DNA of 8,477 nucleotides from Caldifarciminota bacterium (GCA_021163525.1 JAGGTX010000096.1:1-8477); one strand, 5' to 3'. Counted from the stretch's first letter, positions 1-6,382 are shown. Notes: a model not told the origin generated them from the sequence alone. A program made the numbers and translations.

Positions 1-1069
1 CAATATCTATCTCCTCTCCTTCTATGGGTATCCTTCCTGTATGCCTTATAATGTATCCAGCAATCGTATCTTCCTCCTCATCCTCTATTCCAAGGGCATT
101 TATCCTTGTATCACCTTTGAGTATGAAAGCCCCTGAGAGTTCCTTCTTTATATCAATCACCTTGCCAACAAGGTTTGTGAAAATATCATCAAGGGTTATG
201 AATCCCGCAGTTCCTCCGTACTCGTCAATCACGATCGCTGCCTTGTTTGCATCATATAGAAGTTCAAAAAGCACAACATCACAGGTTTTATCTTCAGGAA
301 CAAATCTCACGGGTTTTATTAATGCCTGTATATCCTTATCAGGATATAGAAAAACCTCCCTTACATTAACAATACCAAGAATATTGTCAATATTTTCCCT
401 GTAAATAGGAATCCTTGTGAATCTGTGTTTCCTGAATACTTCAATCACGCCCTTTCTTCCGTCCCTTATATCAGATGAGACAATATTTATTCTTGGTATC
501 ATTACATCAGCAACATTCTTTTTACTCAGGGATATAACATTCTTCAGAACTGCGTATTCGGATTTTTTCATCATACCCTTCACAAGGTTCTCCCGGAGGA
601 CAACTTCAATTTCAGTTCTGCTTATGTTTTCTTCCTTAACATCCACTCTCATGAGTTTTAAGAAAAGAAAGGATGGATATTTTACAAGGAAGATTATTGG
701 ATAAAAGATGTAATAAAAGATGTAAAGGGGGAGTGAGAAGATGTGTGCCAGTTTTTCAGGATTTTTAAGAGTGAAGACCTTTGGAAGTATCTCTCCAAAT
801 ATGAGGACGATGAATGTGGTTAAAAGTGTTGTCTCAAGCACAGATTTTCTCTCTGCCATGTAAACAGAGAAAAACACGAGGGACAGATTAATACCCACGA
901 GAACCGTTGAAAAGTATATTTCGGGTGTGGAGTACAGGCGCCAGGTGAGCCTCTGGATTGAACCATTATCCTTCTCCCTCATAAGGGAGAGTTTGTTGGA
1001 GGAGACAAAGGCAATCTCCGATGAGTTGAAGAATATGATGAAAAGCAGTATTATCAATGGAATTATCAT
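1..1069 (-). CDS. CNNM/CorC-family membrane protein with CBS pair (3' end beyond left edge)
   Basis: I translated this frame by hand from the ATG at 1069-1067; 356 codons are open to the left edge, so the C-terminus is missing. Family knowledge: CNNM/CorC (HlyC/TlyC) proteins are inner-membrane dimers linked to Mg2+ or other divalent-cation export. Seen: a DUF21 membrane domain at about 1-145 with the S-E-x-A motif (NSSEIAF, 15-21) and the FGEILPK motif (91-97). A CBS pair follows at about 187-300, with RIPIYRENIDNILGI (219-233) and DEYGGTAGF (282-290). The start of a CorC_HlyC domain is at about 315-356 (GRIPIEGEEIDI at the edge). The start overlaps the upstream gene's stop as ATGA, and GAGG sits six bases before it. 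It is a diverged paralogue of that upstream gene. The transported ion cannot be read from sequence, and the old label 'hemolysin' should not be taken literally. Confidence 0.93.
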   Translation of the reverse strand, partial: MIIPLIILLFIIFFNSSEIAFVSSNKLSLMREKDNGSIQRLTWRLYSTPEIYFSTVLVGINLSLVFFSVYMAERKSVLETTLLTTFIVLIFGEILPKVFTLKNPEKLAHIFSLPLYIFYYIFYPIIFLVKYPSFLFLKLMRVDVKEENISRTEIEVVLRENLVKGMMKKSEYAVLKNVISLSKKNVADVMIPRINIVSSDIRDGRKGVIEVFRKHRFTRIPIYRENIDNILGIVNVREVFLYPDKDIQALIKPVRFVPEDKTCDVVLFELLYDANKAAIVIDEYGGTAGFITLDDIFTNLVGKVIDIKKELSGAFILKGDTRINALGIEDEEEDTIAGYIIRHTGRIPIEGEEIDI

Positions 1070-2229
1070 GTTTTCCTCTTCTTTATCCTCAATTTCTCTA
1101 TCCTCTGGCCCTTCACATCCTCAACAGTTATTATCATCTCCTTGAAGGAGAAACTTTCACCCTCAGTGGGAACCCTTCCTATGTGGTAGAGAATAAGCCC
1201 TGATATGGTTGTGAACTCAGAGGCCTCAATATCAGAGTTAAGAAGGTCATTTATTTTGTAAATGGGAACCCTTCCATCAACAATCCATTCATCTTCTCCA
1301 ACCTTTTTTATATACGGGTCCTTTTCACCAAGGTTTCTCAAAAACATTCTTTCAACATCTTCAATATCCACAATCCCTGATATACCTCCATATTCATCAA
1401 CAACCATCACAGCCTTGTGTTTTGTTCTTTTGAAGAAAAGGAGCAGTTCAACCACATCTGTCTCTTCACTCACAAAAACAGGCGGTTTAACGAATTTCTT
1501 TATCCTCCCCTTCTCACCAAATATGCATTTGAGTTCAAGGATACCTGTTATGTTGTCAATATTGTCTTTATAAACAGGGATCCGTTTGGTTCCAATGGGC
1601 ACACTCTTCAAAACCTCCTCGCATGTTTTATTCTCCTGGGCAAAGAATATCTCTGTTCTTGGTCTCATTATGTTTTTTGCCCTTTCCTTTGAAAGTGTAA
1701 TGAATGCCTCGGAGAATTTGAATTCAACCTCCTGAAGGGCACCTTCCTTTAATCCTATCTCAAGCATCTCCTCAAGCACATGTTCCTCCCTCTTCTTGCT
1801 CCTGTCAACAAACTTAAGGAGTGAACTGAACAGGAAGGAGAAGGGATATGCAATTGTATAAGTTAGATACATGGGTGGGGTGAAGAGTTTTATAATTCGT
1901 TCCTTTTTGTTGATTGCAAAGACCTTGGGAATATATTCACCAAAAAGGAGTAGGATATAGGTTGTTAAGAGAGTGATAATGAAGGAGGATAGCCTTTCCT
2001 TGAGAATCCTTTCTGATAATGCAGATATAATCACATTAACGGTTGTATTTGCAAGAAGGATTGTTATCAGAAGTCTTCTTGGGGACTGGAGAAGTCTACT
2101 GAATATCCTTCCCCTTGTCCTGTAATAAATAAGTTTGTACGGATGGAGAGAAAAATAGGCGGTTTCAGAGGATGAATAGAGAAATGAAAAGAAGAGGAGT
2201 ATCACAATGGAAACCAGAGGAATAATCAC
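1066..2229 (-). CDS. CNNM/CorC-family membrane protein with CBS pair and CorC_HlyC domain
   Basis: A complete 387-residue CNNM/CorC protein, predicted to sit in the inner membrane and act in divalent-cation homeostasis. Seen: a DUF21 transmembrane domain at about 1-140 with SSSETAYFS (19-27), Asn61 and Asn65 in the next helix region, and FGEYIPK (96-102). A CBS pair spans about 185-300, with KRIPVYKDNIDNITGI (215-230) and VVDEYGGISGIVDIED (276-291). A C-terminal CorC_HlyC domain covers about 310-383, with GRVPTEGESF at 351-360. The start codon is GTG at 2229-2227. It is supported by AAGGAGGCGGAG just upstream, by overlap with the ybeY stop (GTGA), and by alignment of its N-terminus (MIIPL) with the next paralogue. 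The gene ends in an ATGA overlap with that paralogue, so the two are almost certainly co-translated. The two may form a heteromer, which is inference only. Confidence 0.95.
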   Translation of the reverse strand: MIIPLVSIVILLFFSFLYSSSETAYFSLHPYKLIYYRTRGRIFSRLLQSPRRLLITILLANTTVNVIISALSERILKERLSSFIITLLTTYILLLFGEYIPKVFAINKKERIIKLFTPPMYLTYTIAYPFSFLFSSLLKFVDRSKKREEHVLEEMLEIGLKEGALQEVEFKFSEAFITLSKERAKNIMRPRTEIFFAQENKTCEEVLKSVPIGTKRIPVYKDNIDNITGILELKCIFGEKGRIKKFVKPPVFVSEETDVVELLLFFKRTKHKAVMVVDEYGGISGIVDIEDVERMFLRNLGEKDPYIKKVGEDEWIVDGRVPIYKINDLLNSDIEASEFTTISGLILYHIGRVPTEGESFSFKEMIITVEDVKGQRIEKLRIKKRKT

Positions 2230-2624
2230 AGATACTCCGCCTCCTTTTTCCTCATGATTTTTCTCTCCTCTTCTGTTGTATCATTGTATCCTGCAAGGTG
2301 GAGAAGGCCGTGAACAACAAGCAATTTCAATTCATCAAGCAAAGAACCTACCTTTTGTCTTGAGGCCTGCTCAATGGATATATAGATGTCACCCAGGAGC
2401 TCCCCAGAATATTCACTGTCCTTTCCCTCTTTGAATGGAAATGCAATAACATCAGTTGTTCCCCTTTTTCCCCTATATTCAAGGTTAAGTTTCTCCATGA
2501 AGGTATCATCCACAATCGTGATGCTTATCTCTCCATCAAGCCCTTCACCTTTTATAACCTCCTTTGCCTTCTTTTCCAGTTCCTCTTTATATTCAGGGAG
2601 AACATTAAGGTAGATTTTCTTCAT
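2226..2624 (-). CDS. ybeY: YbeY-type endoribonuclease / rRNA maturation factor
   Basis: A 132-residue YbeY (UPF0054) protein, a zinc-dependent single-strand endoribonuclease family involved in 16S rRNA 3'-end maturation and 70S quality control. Seen: TTDVIAFPF (56-64, usual form TDVLSFPF), LGDIYIS (77-83), and the metal motif HGLLHLAGYND (105-115). The family motif is H-x3-H-x5-H; here His105 and His109 are present but the third position is Asp115 (codon 2280-2282), followed by TTEEE where GYDHE is usual. The protein is compact but not truncated. The frame also opens with GTG at 2627; I chose ATG at 2624 because GGAG lies eight bases upstream, and it overlaps the preceding stop as TGATG. The location after phoH and a 7TM-HD gene is classical. 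Whether the Asp still binds zinc is unknown. Confidence 0.95.
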   Translation of the reverse strand: MKKIYLNVLPEYKEELEKKAKEVIKGEGLDGEISITIVDDTFMEKLNLEYRGKRGTTDVIAFPFKEGKDSEYSGELLGDIYISIEQASRQKVGSLLDELKLLVVHGLLHLAGYNDTTEEERKIMRKKEAEYL

Positions 2625-4609
2625 CACTTCAACTCCACCCTTGGATAACTCGCCCTTTTATGCCTTGCAGCCTTGAGTCTCTTCACAAAGACATCCATAA
2701 TTGTTTTCAGTTCAGTGATTGAAAGCCCTGCATTGTCAAGTTGATTCTCCTTCATTTTTATTTCAAAGATCTTCTCAACAACCTTCCTTATCTCATCCTC
2801 ACAAGAAGTTTCAACACTTTTAATAGCAGCCTCAACAGAATCTGCAAGCATTATGATGGCTGATTCCTTTGAAGATGGAACAGGTCCATCATACCTGAAG
2901 TCATCTTCTTTAACAGTATCATATATGTCTTTTGCCTTTTCAAAGAAGGGCTTGATAAGTGATGTTCCATGGTGTTCAAGTATTATTTTAATAATAGGTT
3001 CAGGCAGGCGGTGTTTTTTTCCAAGTTCAACGCCTTCAGATACATGAGACTTCAAGATGGCAACGGATAGCTTTGGAGGGAGCCCGTCATGAGGGTTGAA
3101 ACTACCTTCCTGGTTCTCAATAAAGTATTCAGGCCTCTCCATCTTGCCAATATCGTGGAAGTAACCACCCACCCTTGCAAGGACATCATTTGCACCAATT
3201 GCCTCTGCTGCTGCTTCCCCAAGGTTTCCCACCATAATACTGTGGTGGTAGGTCCCAGGTGCCTTTATTGAGAGGGCCCTTAAAAGTGGATGGTTAAGGT
3301 TTGACAATTCAAGATAGGTAAAATTTGTGGATATGTGAAAAATTCTCTCAAATAGCACCAGCAAACCAACAAGGACGACAACCGAGATTCCTCCGTTTGC
3401 AAAGGCACTTGCAATGTGGTAAATAAGTTTTAATGTCTTTGTCCCTGTAAGGATTTCATTACCAAGGGTGAAAAACATTGTCAGTATGCTTATAAATCCA
3501 CCTATCTTTATCAGTTCATTCATGCTTCTCAACCTCCTTGAAATCACAGCACCGTATATCCCGCTTATGAGAAGTGGTAGCGTGTAAACATTTTCAAGAG
3601 GATTGTATACATTTATTACCCCGACCAGGAAAATACTATAGAAAATACCAATGGGGATTCCACCTTCCATTGAAAGCACCATTGATGCTGCTGCAAGGGG
3701 GAACAAATACACCAGGTCTATAAACCTCACAAACCTGAAGAAAAGCAGAAATATGAAGGTGAGTAAAAGGATAACATTTCTCTTTTTTGACAATGGATAT
3801 GTGTTCCTCCACAATTCATCTATCAAAAGAACAAGTAGAATTGATAGTAATAGAAGGAGAATTTGGGCCTTGAAGAAAAGACGGAACCTCTGGATTCTGT
3901 AAAGATTATTTTCAGCATACTGGAGAGAGCGGAGTTTCTGGAGTGTTTTTTCATCAACTATGTCATGGGAACGTATTATTATTTCACCCTTTTTTACATA
4001 ACCTATCTCTTCAGGAACCCTGTTGCGTGCCGCTTCTCTCCTTTTCTGGGTCTCAGTGATGTCAAGGAGGAGATTGGGTTGGAGCAGAGGTTCAACCTCT
4101 TTAATTACTTTACTACAAATAAGGGTATCCCTGTATCTCTCCATGCACTTAGCCCTGATGTAATTCACAGCCTCATTGTAGGAGAAAAATTTGTTTATTG
4201 GCAGGATTGAAGAACCTCTGGAAGAGATTATTTCATACTGTGAGTTCTTGCTTTCTGGAAGTGAGGATTTATCAAAAACAATCCCCTTTTCCCAGACATA
4301 GAGGATTGGTTTTTTCAGGAAAGGGTATTTTCTGGAAATCCTTTTTAATAACTTTTTGTTCTCCTCTGATACATCAACCTTTCGTAAAACAGGTGCAATG
4401 GACAGGGCAGCTGATGTTCTCTCCTTTTCGAGGGTTTCCCTGTCTTTGAGTACAGGGAATGAGAATGGGGCAACAACATCGTATTTGGCAATATCCCCGA
4501 GTTTTAATGATATACGACTGAATCTGAGTGGGAAGAACAGATCCAGTATCAGAAAAAGCAGGATAATGAAGATTGAACGCTCTTTATCTATCCTTTTCGT
4601 ATTCTTCAT
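2624..4609 (-). CDS. pgpH: 7TM-HD membrane phosphohydrolase, PgpH/YqfF family (probable c-di-AMP phosphodiesterase)
   Basis: A 661-residue membrane protein. Listeria PgpH and relatives hydrolyse cyclic di-AMP with a cytoplasmic HD domain controlled by an extracytoplasmic sensor; the substrate here is inferred from family. Seen: one N-terminal membrane segment (about 12-29), an extracytoplasmic 7TMR-HDED-like region (about 32-243), a seven-helix block (about 246-422) and a C-terminal HD domain (about 440-655). Candidate metal ligands are all present: His456 (TYHHSIMVGNL), His485-Asp486 (YFHDIGK), His522 (KSHVSEG), His546/547 (EHHGTSL) and Asp590 (IIMLADSVEAA). The signatures ERPEYFIENQ and NPHDGLPPKLS are typical of this family. 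The ATG at 4609 lies inside the phoH 3' end, giving a 26-base overlap; GAAGG lies only three bases upstream, so initiation probably depends on coupling. No cyclic-dinucleotide synthase is visible in the window. Confidence 0.93.
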   Translation of the reverse strand: MKNTKRIDKERSIFIILLFLILDLFFPLRFSRISLKLGDIAKYDVVAPFSFPVLKDRETLEKERTSAALSIAPVLRKVDVSEENKKLLKRISRKYPFLKKPILYVWEKGIVFDKSSLPESKNSQYEIISSRGSSILPINKFFSYNEAVNYIRAKCMERYRDTLICSKVIKEVEPLLQPNLLLDITETQKRREAARNRVPEEIGYVKKGEIIIRSHDIVDEKTLQKLRSLQYAENNLYRIQRFRLFFKAQILLLLLSILLVLLIDELWRNTYPLSKKRNVILLLTFIFLLFFRFVRFIDLVYLFPLAAASMVLSMEGGIPIGIFYSIFLVGVINVYNPLENVYTLPLLISGIYGAVISRRLRSMNELIKIGGFISILTMFFTLGNEILTGTKTLKLIYHIASAFANGGISVVVLVGLLVLFERIFHISTNFTYLELSNLNHPLLRALSIKAPGTYHHSIMVGNLGEAAAEAIGANDVLARVGGYFHDIGKMERPEYFIENQEGSFNPHDGLPPKLSVAILKSHVSEGVELGKKHRLPEPIIKIILEHHGTSLIKPFFEKAKDIYDTVKEDDFRYDGPVPSSKESAIIMLADSVEAAIKSVETSCEDEIRKVVEKIFEIKMKENQLDNAGLSITELKTIMDVFVKRLKAARHKRASYPRVELK

Positions 4610-5519
4610 ATGCCTTCACTATTTTTCTTACCAGGTTATTCCTGACCACATCTTTGTTGGAGAGGTATACAAAGACCACACCATCAATATCCTTCAGGAT
4701 TTCCTGAATTTCAATCAGTCCGGAGAAGGATGTTTCAGGCAGGTCAACCTGTGTTATATCTCCTGTAACTACAAGTCGGGAGTTTTCACCTATCCTCGTG
4801 AGCATCATCTTCATCTGTATATGTGTTGTATTCTGTGCCTCATCAAGTATTACGAATGCATCATTAAGGGTTCTTCCCCTCATAAATGCAAGAGGTGCTA
4901 TCTCTATGGTCCCATTGTCTATATAGCGTTTTACCCTGTCAGCAGGGAGCATATCATAGAGCGCATCGTAAAGTGGACGCAGGTATGGGTCAACCTTTTC
5001 AATAAATCCCCCGGGAAGGAATCCAAGACTTTCCCCTGCTTCAACAGCTGGTCTGGTTAAAACTATCCTTGAAACCCTCTTCCTCAAAAGATATGAAACT
5101 GCAGCTGCGACAGCAAGGTATGTCTTTCCAGTCCCCGCAGGTCCAATTGCAAATACAACAGAGTTCTTCTCAATCATTTCAAGGTAGTATGCCTGATTAC
5201 CTGTTCGTGGTCTTATCACCTTTCTTGGCAGGACAATACCCTCCCCCGTTATCTTCCTGTTTTCTGAAAGGAGGAAGTTTATCTCTTCCTTTGATATGTA
5301 TTCCCTCCCCGCAATCTCTTTCAGGAGTTTCTCAAGTTTTCTCCCTGCCTCTTCAACATCCTCCTTTGCCCCTTTAAGCACTATTCTTTCTCCCCTTGAG
5401 AAGATCCTGACCCCAAGGTTTCTTTCAAGCACAGGTATATTCTCGTCCTCCTTGCCAAGCAGGGTGAAGATGCTATGCGTGATTATTTCCCTCTTGTATT
5501 CCTCTTTTTTACCCTTCAT
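4584..5519 (-). CDS. phoH: PhoH-family ATPase
   Basis: A 311-residue PhoH (YbeZ-type) protein: a cytoplasmic P-loop ATPase related to the superfamily 1 helicase core, often coupled to YbeY and implicated in RNA metabolism. Seen: an N-terminal KH-like region (about 14-70), Walker A GPAGTGKT (126-133), the family motif GESLGFLPG (162-170), MRGRTLNDAFVILDEAQN (213-230) with Walker B Asp226-Glu227, the sensor-like VTGDITQVDLP (251-261) and a C-terminal DVVRNNLVRKIVKAYE (290-305). Length and domain order are normal. The ATG at 5519 has no Shine-Dalgarno, and the U-tract of the upstream terminator ends about three bases before it. The frame is open upstream as far as a TGA at 5582, and a good AAGGAG (5575-5580) precedes an in-frame ATA (5565-5567). 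The exact N-terminus is therefore uncertain by about 16 residues. It heads the operon with the 7TM-HD gene, ybeY and the CNNM pair. Confidence 0.95.
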   Translation of the reverse strand: MKGKKEEYKREIITHSIFTLLGKEDENIPVLERNLGVRIFSRGERIVLKGAKEDVEEAGRKLEKLLKEIAGREYISKEEINFLLSENRKITGEGIVLPRKVIRPRTGNQAYYLEMIEKNSVVFAIGPAGTGKTYLAVAAAVSYLLRKRVSRIVLTRPAVEAGESLGFLPGGFIEKVDPYLRPLYDALYDMLPADRVKRYIDNGTIEIAPLAFMRGRTLNDAFVILDEAQNTTHIQMKMMLTRIGENSRLVVTGDITQVDLPETSFSGLIEIQEILKDIDGVVFVYLSNKDVVRNNLVRKIVKAYEEYEKDR

Positions 5520-5522
5520 CTT

Positions 5523-5558
5523 AAAAATAGACAGCCCACTGGAGAATTCCAGGGGCTG
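5523..5558 (-). terminator. Rho-independent terminator after the LysM gene
   Basis: Read on the minus strand, arm CAGCCC+CTGGA (5558-5548), loop ATTC (5547-5544), and arm TCCAG (5543-5539) then a one-base bulge T (5538) then GGGCTG (5537-5532). This makes 11 pairs and is followed by TCTATTTTT (5531-5523). It begins 28 bases after the LysM stop, as expected for the end of the lipoprotein/LysM operon. The U-tract ends about three bases before the phoH ATG, so read-through or attenuation into phoH is possible. Confidence 0.85.
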
Positions 5559-5564
5559 CCTCTG

Positions 5565-5580
5565 TATTTTTCTGCTCCTT
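5565..5580 (-). promoter_or_regulatory. Ribosome-binding-site-like AAGGAG with in-frame ATA, upstream of phoH
   Basis: Minus strand AAGGAG (5580-5575), seven bases, then ATA (5567-5565) exactly 16 codons upstream of and in frame with the phoH ATG, with no intervening stop. The spacing is ideal for initiation, but ATA is a very rare start codon and the added residues would be encoded across the terminator hairpin. It may be a chance purine run. I record it because phoH has no other visible ribosome-binding site. Confidence 0.25.
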
Positions 5581-5586
5581 CACTTC

Positions 5587-6027
5587 TTATGGACGGGGAA
5601 TCTTCAGTTTCCAACCTGGTAGTATAAGGTCGGGATTCTGAATTAAATCCTTGTTTGCTTTATAGATGTCTCTCCATCTTGCATAGTTCCCATGTCCGTA
5701 GACATCTGGATACTCTGCAAGTTTGGAAAGCCAGTCACCAGGCTTAACAATATAATAACTCTGTTCTTCTACCTTCTTTTCAAGTTCGGCAATCTTTGCA
5801 TTCAATTCATCAATAACATTTTTGAGAGAATCAACTTCTGCCTGAAGTTTTTCTGCTGCTGCCTTCTCCTGGTCAAGTTGTGTTTTAAGTTGCTCGGCCT
5901 GCTGTGTGTACTGCTGAATCAGTTGCTCTGCCTCATCGGGTTTCAGTTTCTTGTTCTCTTCCTGTGCATTCAGGCCAAAGGAAACCACCAGAAGAAGGGC
6001 AAGAACTATTAGTACAAATCTTTTCAT
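5587..6027 (-). CDS. Secreted coiled-coil protein with C-terminal LysM domain
   Basis: A 146-residue exported protein. Seen: a Sec signal peptide at 1-21 (MKRF, then a Leu/Val-rich core, likely cut after GLNA), a long charged, Gln/Leu-rich coiled coil at about 28-90, and one LysM domain at about 92-144. The LysM domain runs from YIVKPGDWLSKLA through IYKANKDLIQNPDLILPGWKLKIP. LysM domains bind N-acetylglucosamine-containing glycans, chiefly peptidoglycan, so the protein probably sits on the cell wall in the periplasm. The domain is the longer variant with a YPDVYG..W insertion between its two helices. The ATG at 6027 follows GGAGGGAGAG, which overlaps the stop of the lipoprotein gene ten bases upstream; the two clearly form an operon. 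A terminator follows. No catalytic domain is present, so a structural or scaffold role is likely. The partner is unknown, but the upstream lipoprotein is the obvious candidate. Confidence 0.92.
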   Translation of the reverse strand: MKRFVLIVLALLLVVSFGLNAQEENKKLKPDEAEQLIQQYTQQAEQLKTQLDQEKAAAEKLQAEVDSLKNVIDELNAKIAELEKKVEEQSYYIVKPGDWLSKLAEYPDVYGHGNYARWRDIYKANKDLIQNPDLILPGWKLKIPRP

Positions 6028-6037
6028 CTCTCCCTCC

Positions 6038-6277
6038 TTACTTTAGCTTTGCTTCCAGTTCCTGGATTTTCGCTTCCAGCTTATCAATCTCAGCCTTCAG
6101 TGCATCTCTCTGTGCCTCAAGGGTCGCCTTCTTTTCCTGTGTCTGGGTTATCTCTGTCTTCAATGTGGCCACCTCCTGCTTCTTTGAATTCAGTTCATCA
6201 AGTTGCTCCTTGGACGCATACCTGGTGCATCCTGCTAGTAAACCAAGTGCCAGGAACACCATCATGAGTTTCTTCAT
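6038..6277 (-). CDS. Small Lpp-like coiled-coil lipoprotein
   Basis: A 79-residue lipoprotein. Seen: an N-terminal MKK, a hydrophobic core, and lipobox LAGC with lipidated Cys17. The mature chain of 63 residues is almost wholly an alpha-helical heptad pattern (TLKTEITQTQEKKATLEA, then KAEIDKLEAKIQELEAKLK) and ends in lysine. By size, heptads and terminal Lys it resembles E. coli Lpp (58-residue mature chain, C-terminal Lys linked to peptidoglycan), but I see no specific sequence homology. Residues 18-19 are Thr-Arg, with no Asp at +2, so outer-membrane sorting is plausible if Lol rules apply. The frame also has a GTG at 6283, but that abuts the Shine-Dalgarno; the ATG at 6277 has ideal spacing. 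It is first in an operon with the LysM protein and has its own promoter. Confidence 0.9.
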   Translation of the reverse strand: MKKLMMVFLALGLLAGCTRYASKEQLDELNSKKQEVATLKTEITQTQEKKATLEAQRDALKAEIDKLEAKIQELEAKLK

Positions 6278-6280
6278 ATA

Positions 6281-6290
6281 CACACCTCCT
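6281..6290 (-). promoter_or_regulatory. Near-perfect Shine-Dalgarno for the lipoprotein gene
   Basis: Minus strand AGGAGGTG (6290-6283) is preceded by A, giving about nine bases complementary to the 16S anti-Shine-Dalgarno. AGGAGG is seven bases from the ATG at 6277. This site decides the start (ATG 6277, not GTG 6283) and suggests very strong translation, as expected for an abundant structural lipoprotein. Confidence 0.85.
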
Positions 6291-6305
6291 TTCTGATTTT
6301 TTTAT

Positions 6306-6350
6306 ATGATATATAAATACAGTCTTTAGTCAAGTGTTTTTTTAAAAAAA
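6306..6350 (-). promoter_or_regulatory. Sigma70-type promoter with AT-tract for the lipoprotein/LysM operon
   Basis: Minus strand TTGACT (6333-6328, five of six to the -35 consensus), a 16-base spacer, and TATCAT (6311-6306, five of six to the -10). Three bases upstream of the -35 lies T7A7 (6350-6337), an AT-tract in the position of an UP element. The predicted transcript start is near 6299, giving a leader of about 22 bases that holds the Shine-Dalgarno. The other TATA-like hexamers nearby have poorer spacing. Confidence 0.6.
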
Positions 6351-6359
6351 GGGTTTTAT

Positions 6360-6375
6360 TGAGAAAATTTTCACA
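6360..6375 (-). promoter_or_regulatory. Candidate Crp/Fnr-type operator upstream of the lipoprotein promoter
   Basis: Minus strand TGTGAAAATTTTCTCA is a near-perfect 16-base palindrome. It matches the Crp half-site layout TGTGA-N6-TCACA at nine of ten informative bases. Its centre lies about 68 bases upstream of the predicted transcript start, the kind of distance used by class I activators. It sits just past the flippase stop. The AT-rich context makes a chance match quite possible, and the organism's regulators are unknown. Confidence 0.25.
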
Positions 6376-6382
6376 GTGCATC

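Noticed and set aside
24..704. Plus-strand reading frames opposite the first CNNM gene (and similar ones across the window, such as 4356-5060, 5904-6296 and 7275-7790)
   Set aside because: They lie antisense to genes with clear family motifs, are low-complexity or Ser-rich, and show no recognisable domain. They are shadows of the real genes.
1066..1069. The two CNNM genes as one gene split by a frameshift
   Set aside because: Each has its own complete DUF21 domain and CBS pair, the first also ends with a complete CorC_HlyC domain, and the second has its own start codon and Shine-Dalgarno. This is a tandem duplication, not a broken gene.
5521..5583. Possible 20-codon leader peptide beginning at GTG 5583 and ending in TAA 5521-5523, overlapping the terminator before phoH
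   Set aside because: It could in principle be an attenuator leader peptide, but it has no clear Shine-Dalgarno and no run of regulatory codons, and a frame this short is expected by chance.
6278..6283. GTG at 6283 as the start of the lipoprotein gene
   Set aside because: The GTG directly abuts or overlaps the Shine-Dalgarno; the ATG at 6277 has seven-base spacing and gives a standard MKK signal-peptide start.
6337..6382. An intrinsic terminator for the flippase gene
   Set aside because: The palindromes here (GAAAATTTTC and T7A7) are pure or nearly pure A/T, without a GC stem followed by a U-tract; they fit an operator and AT-tract better.
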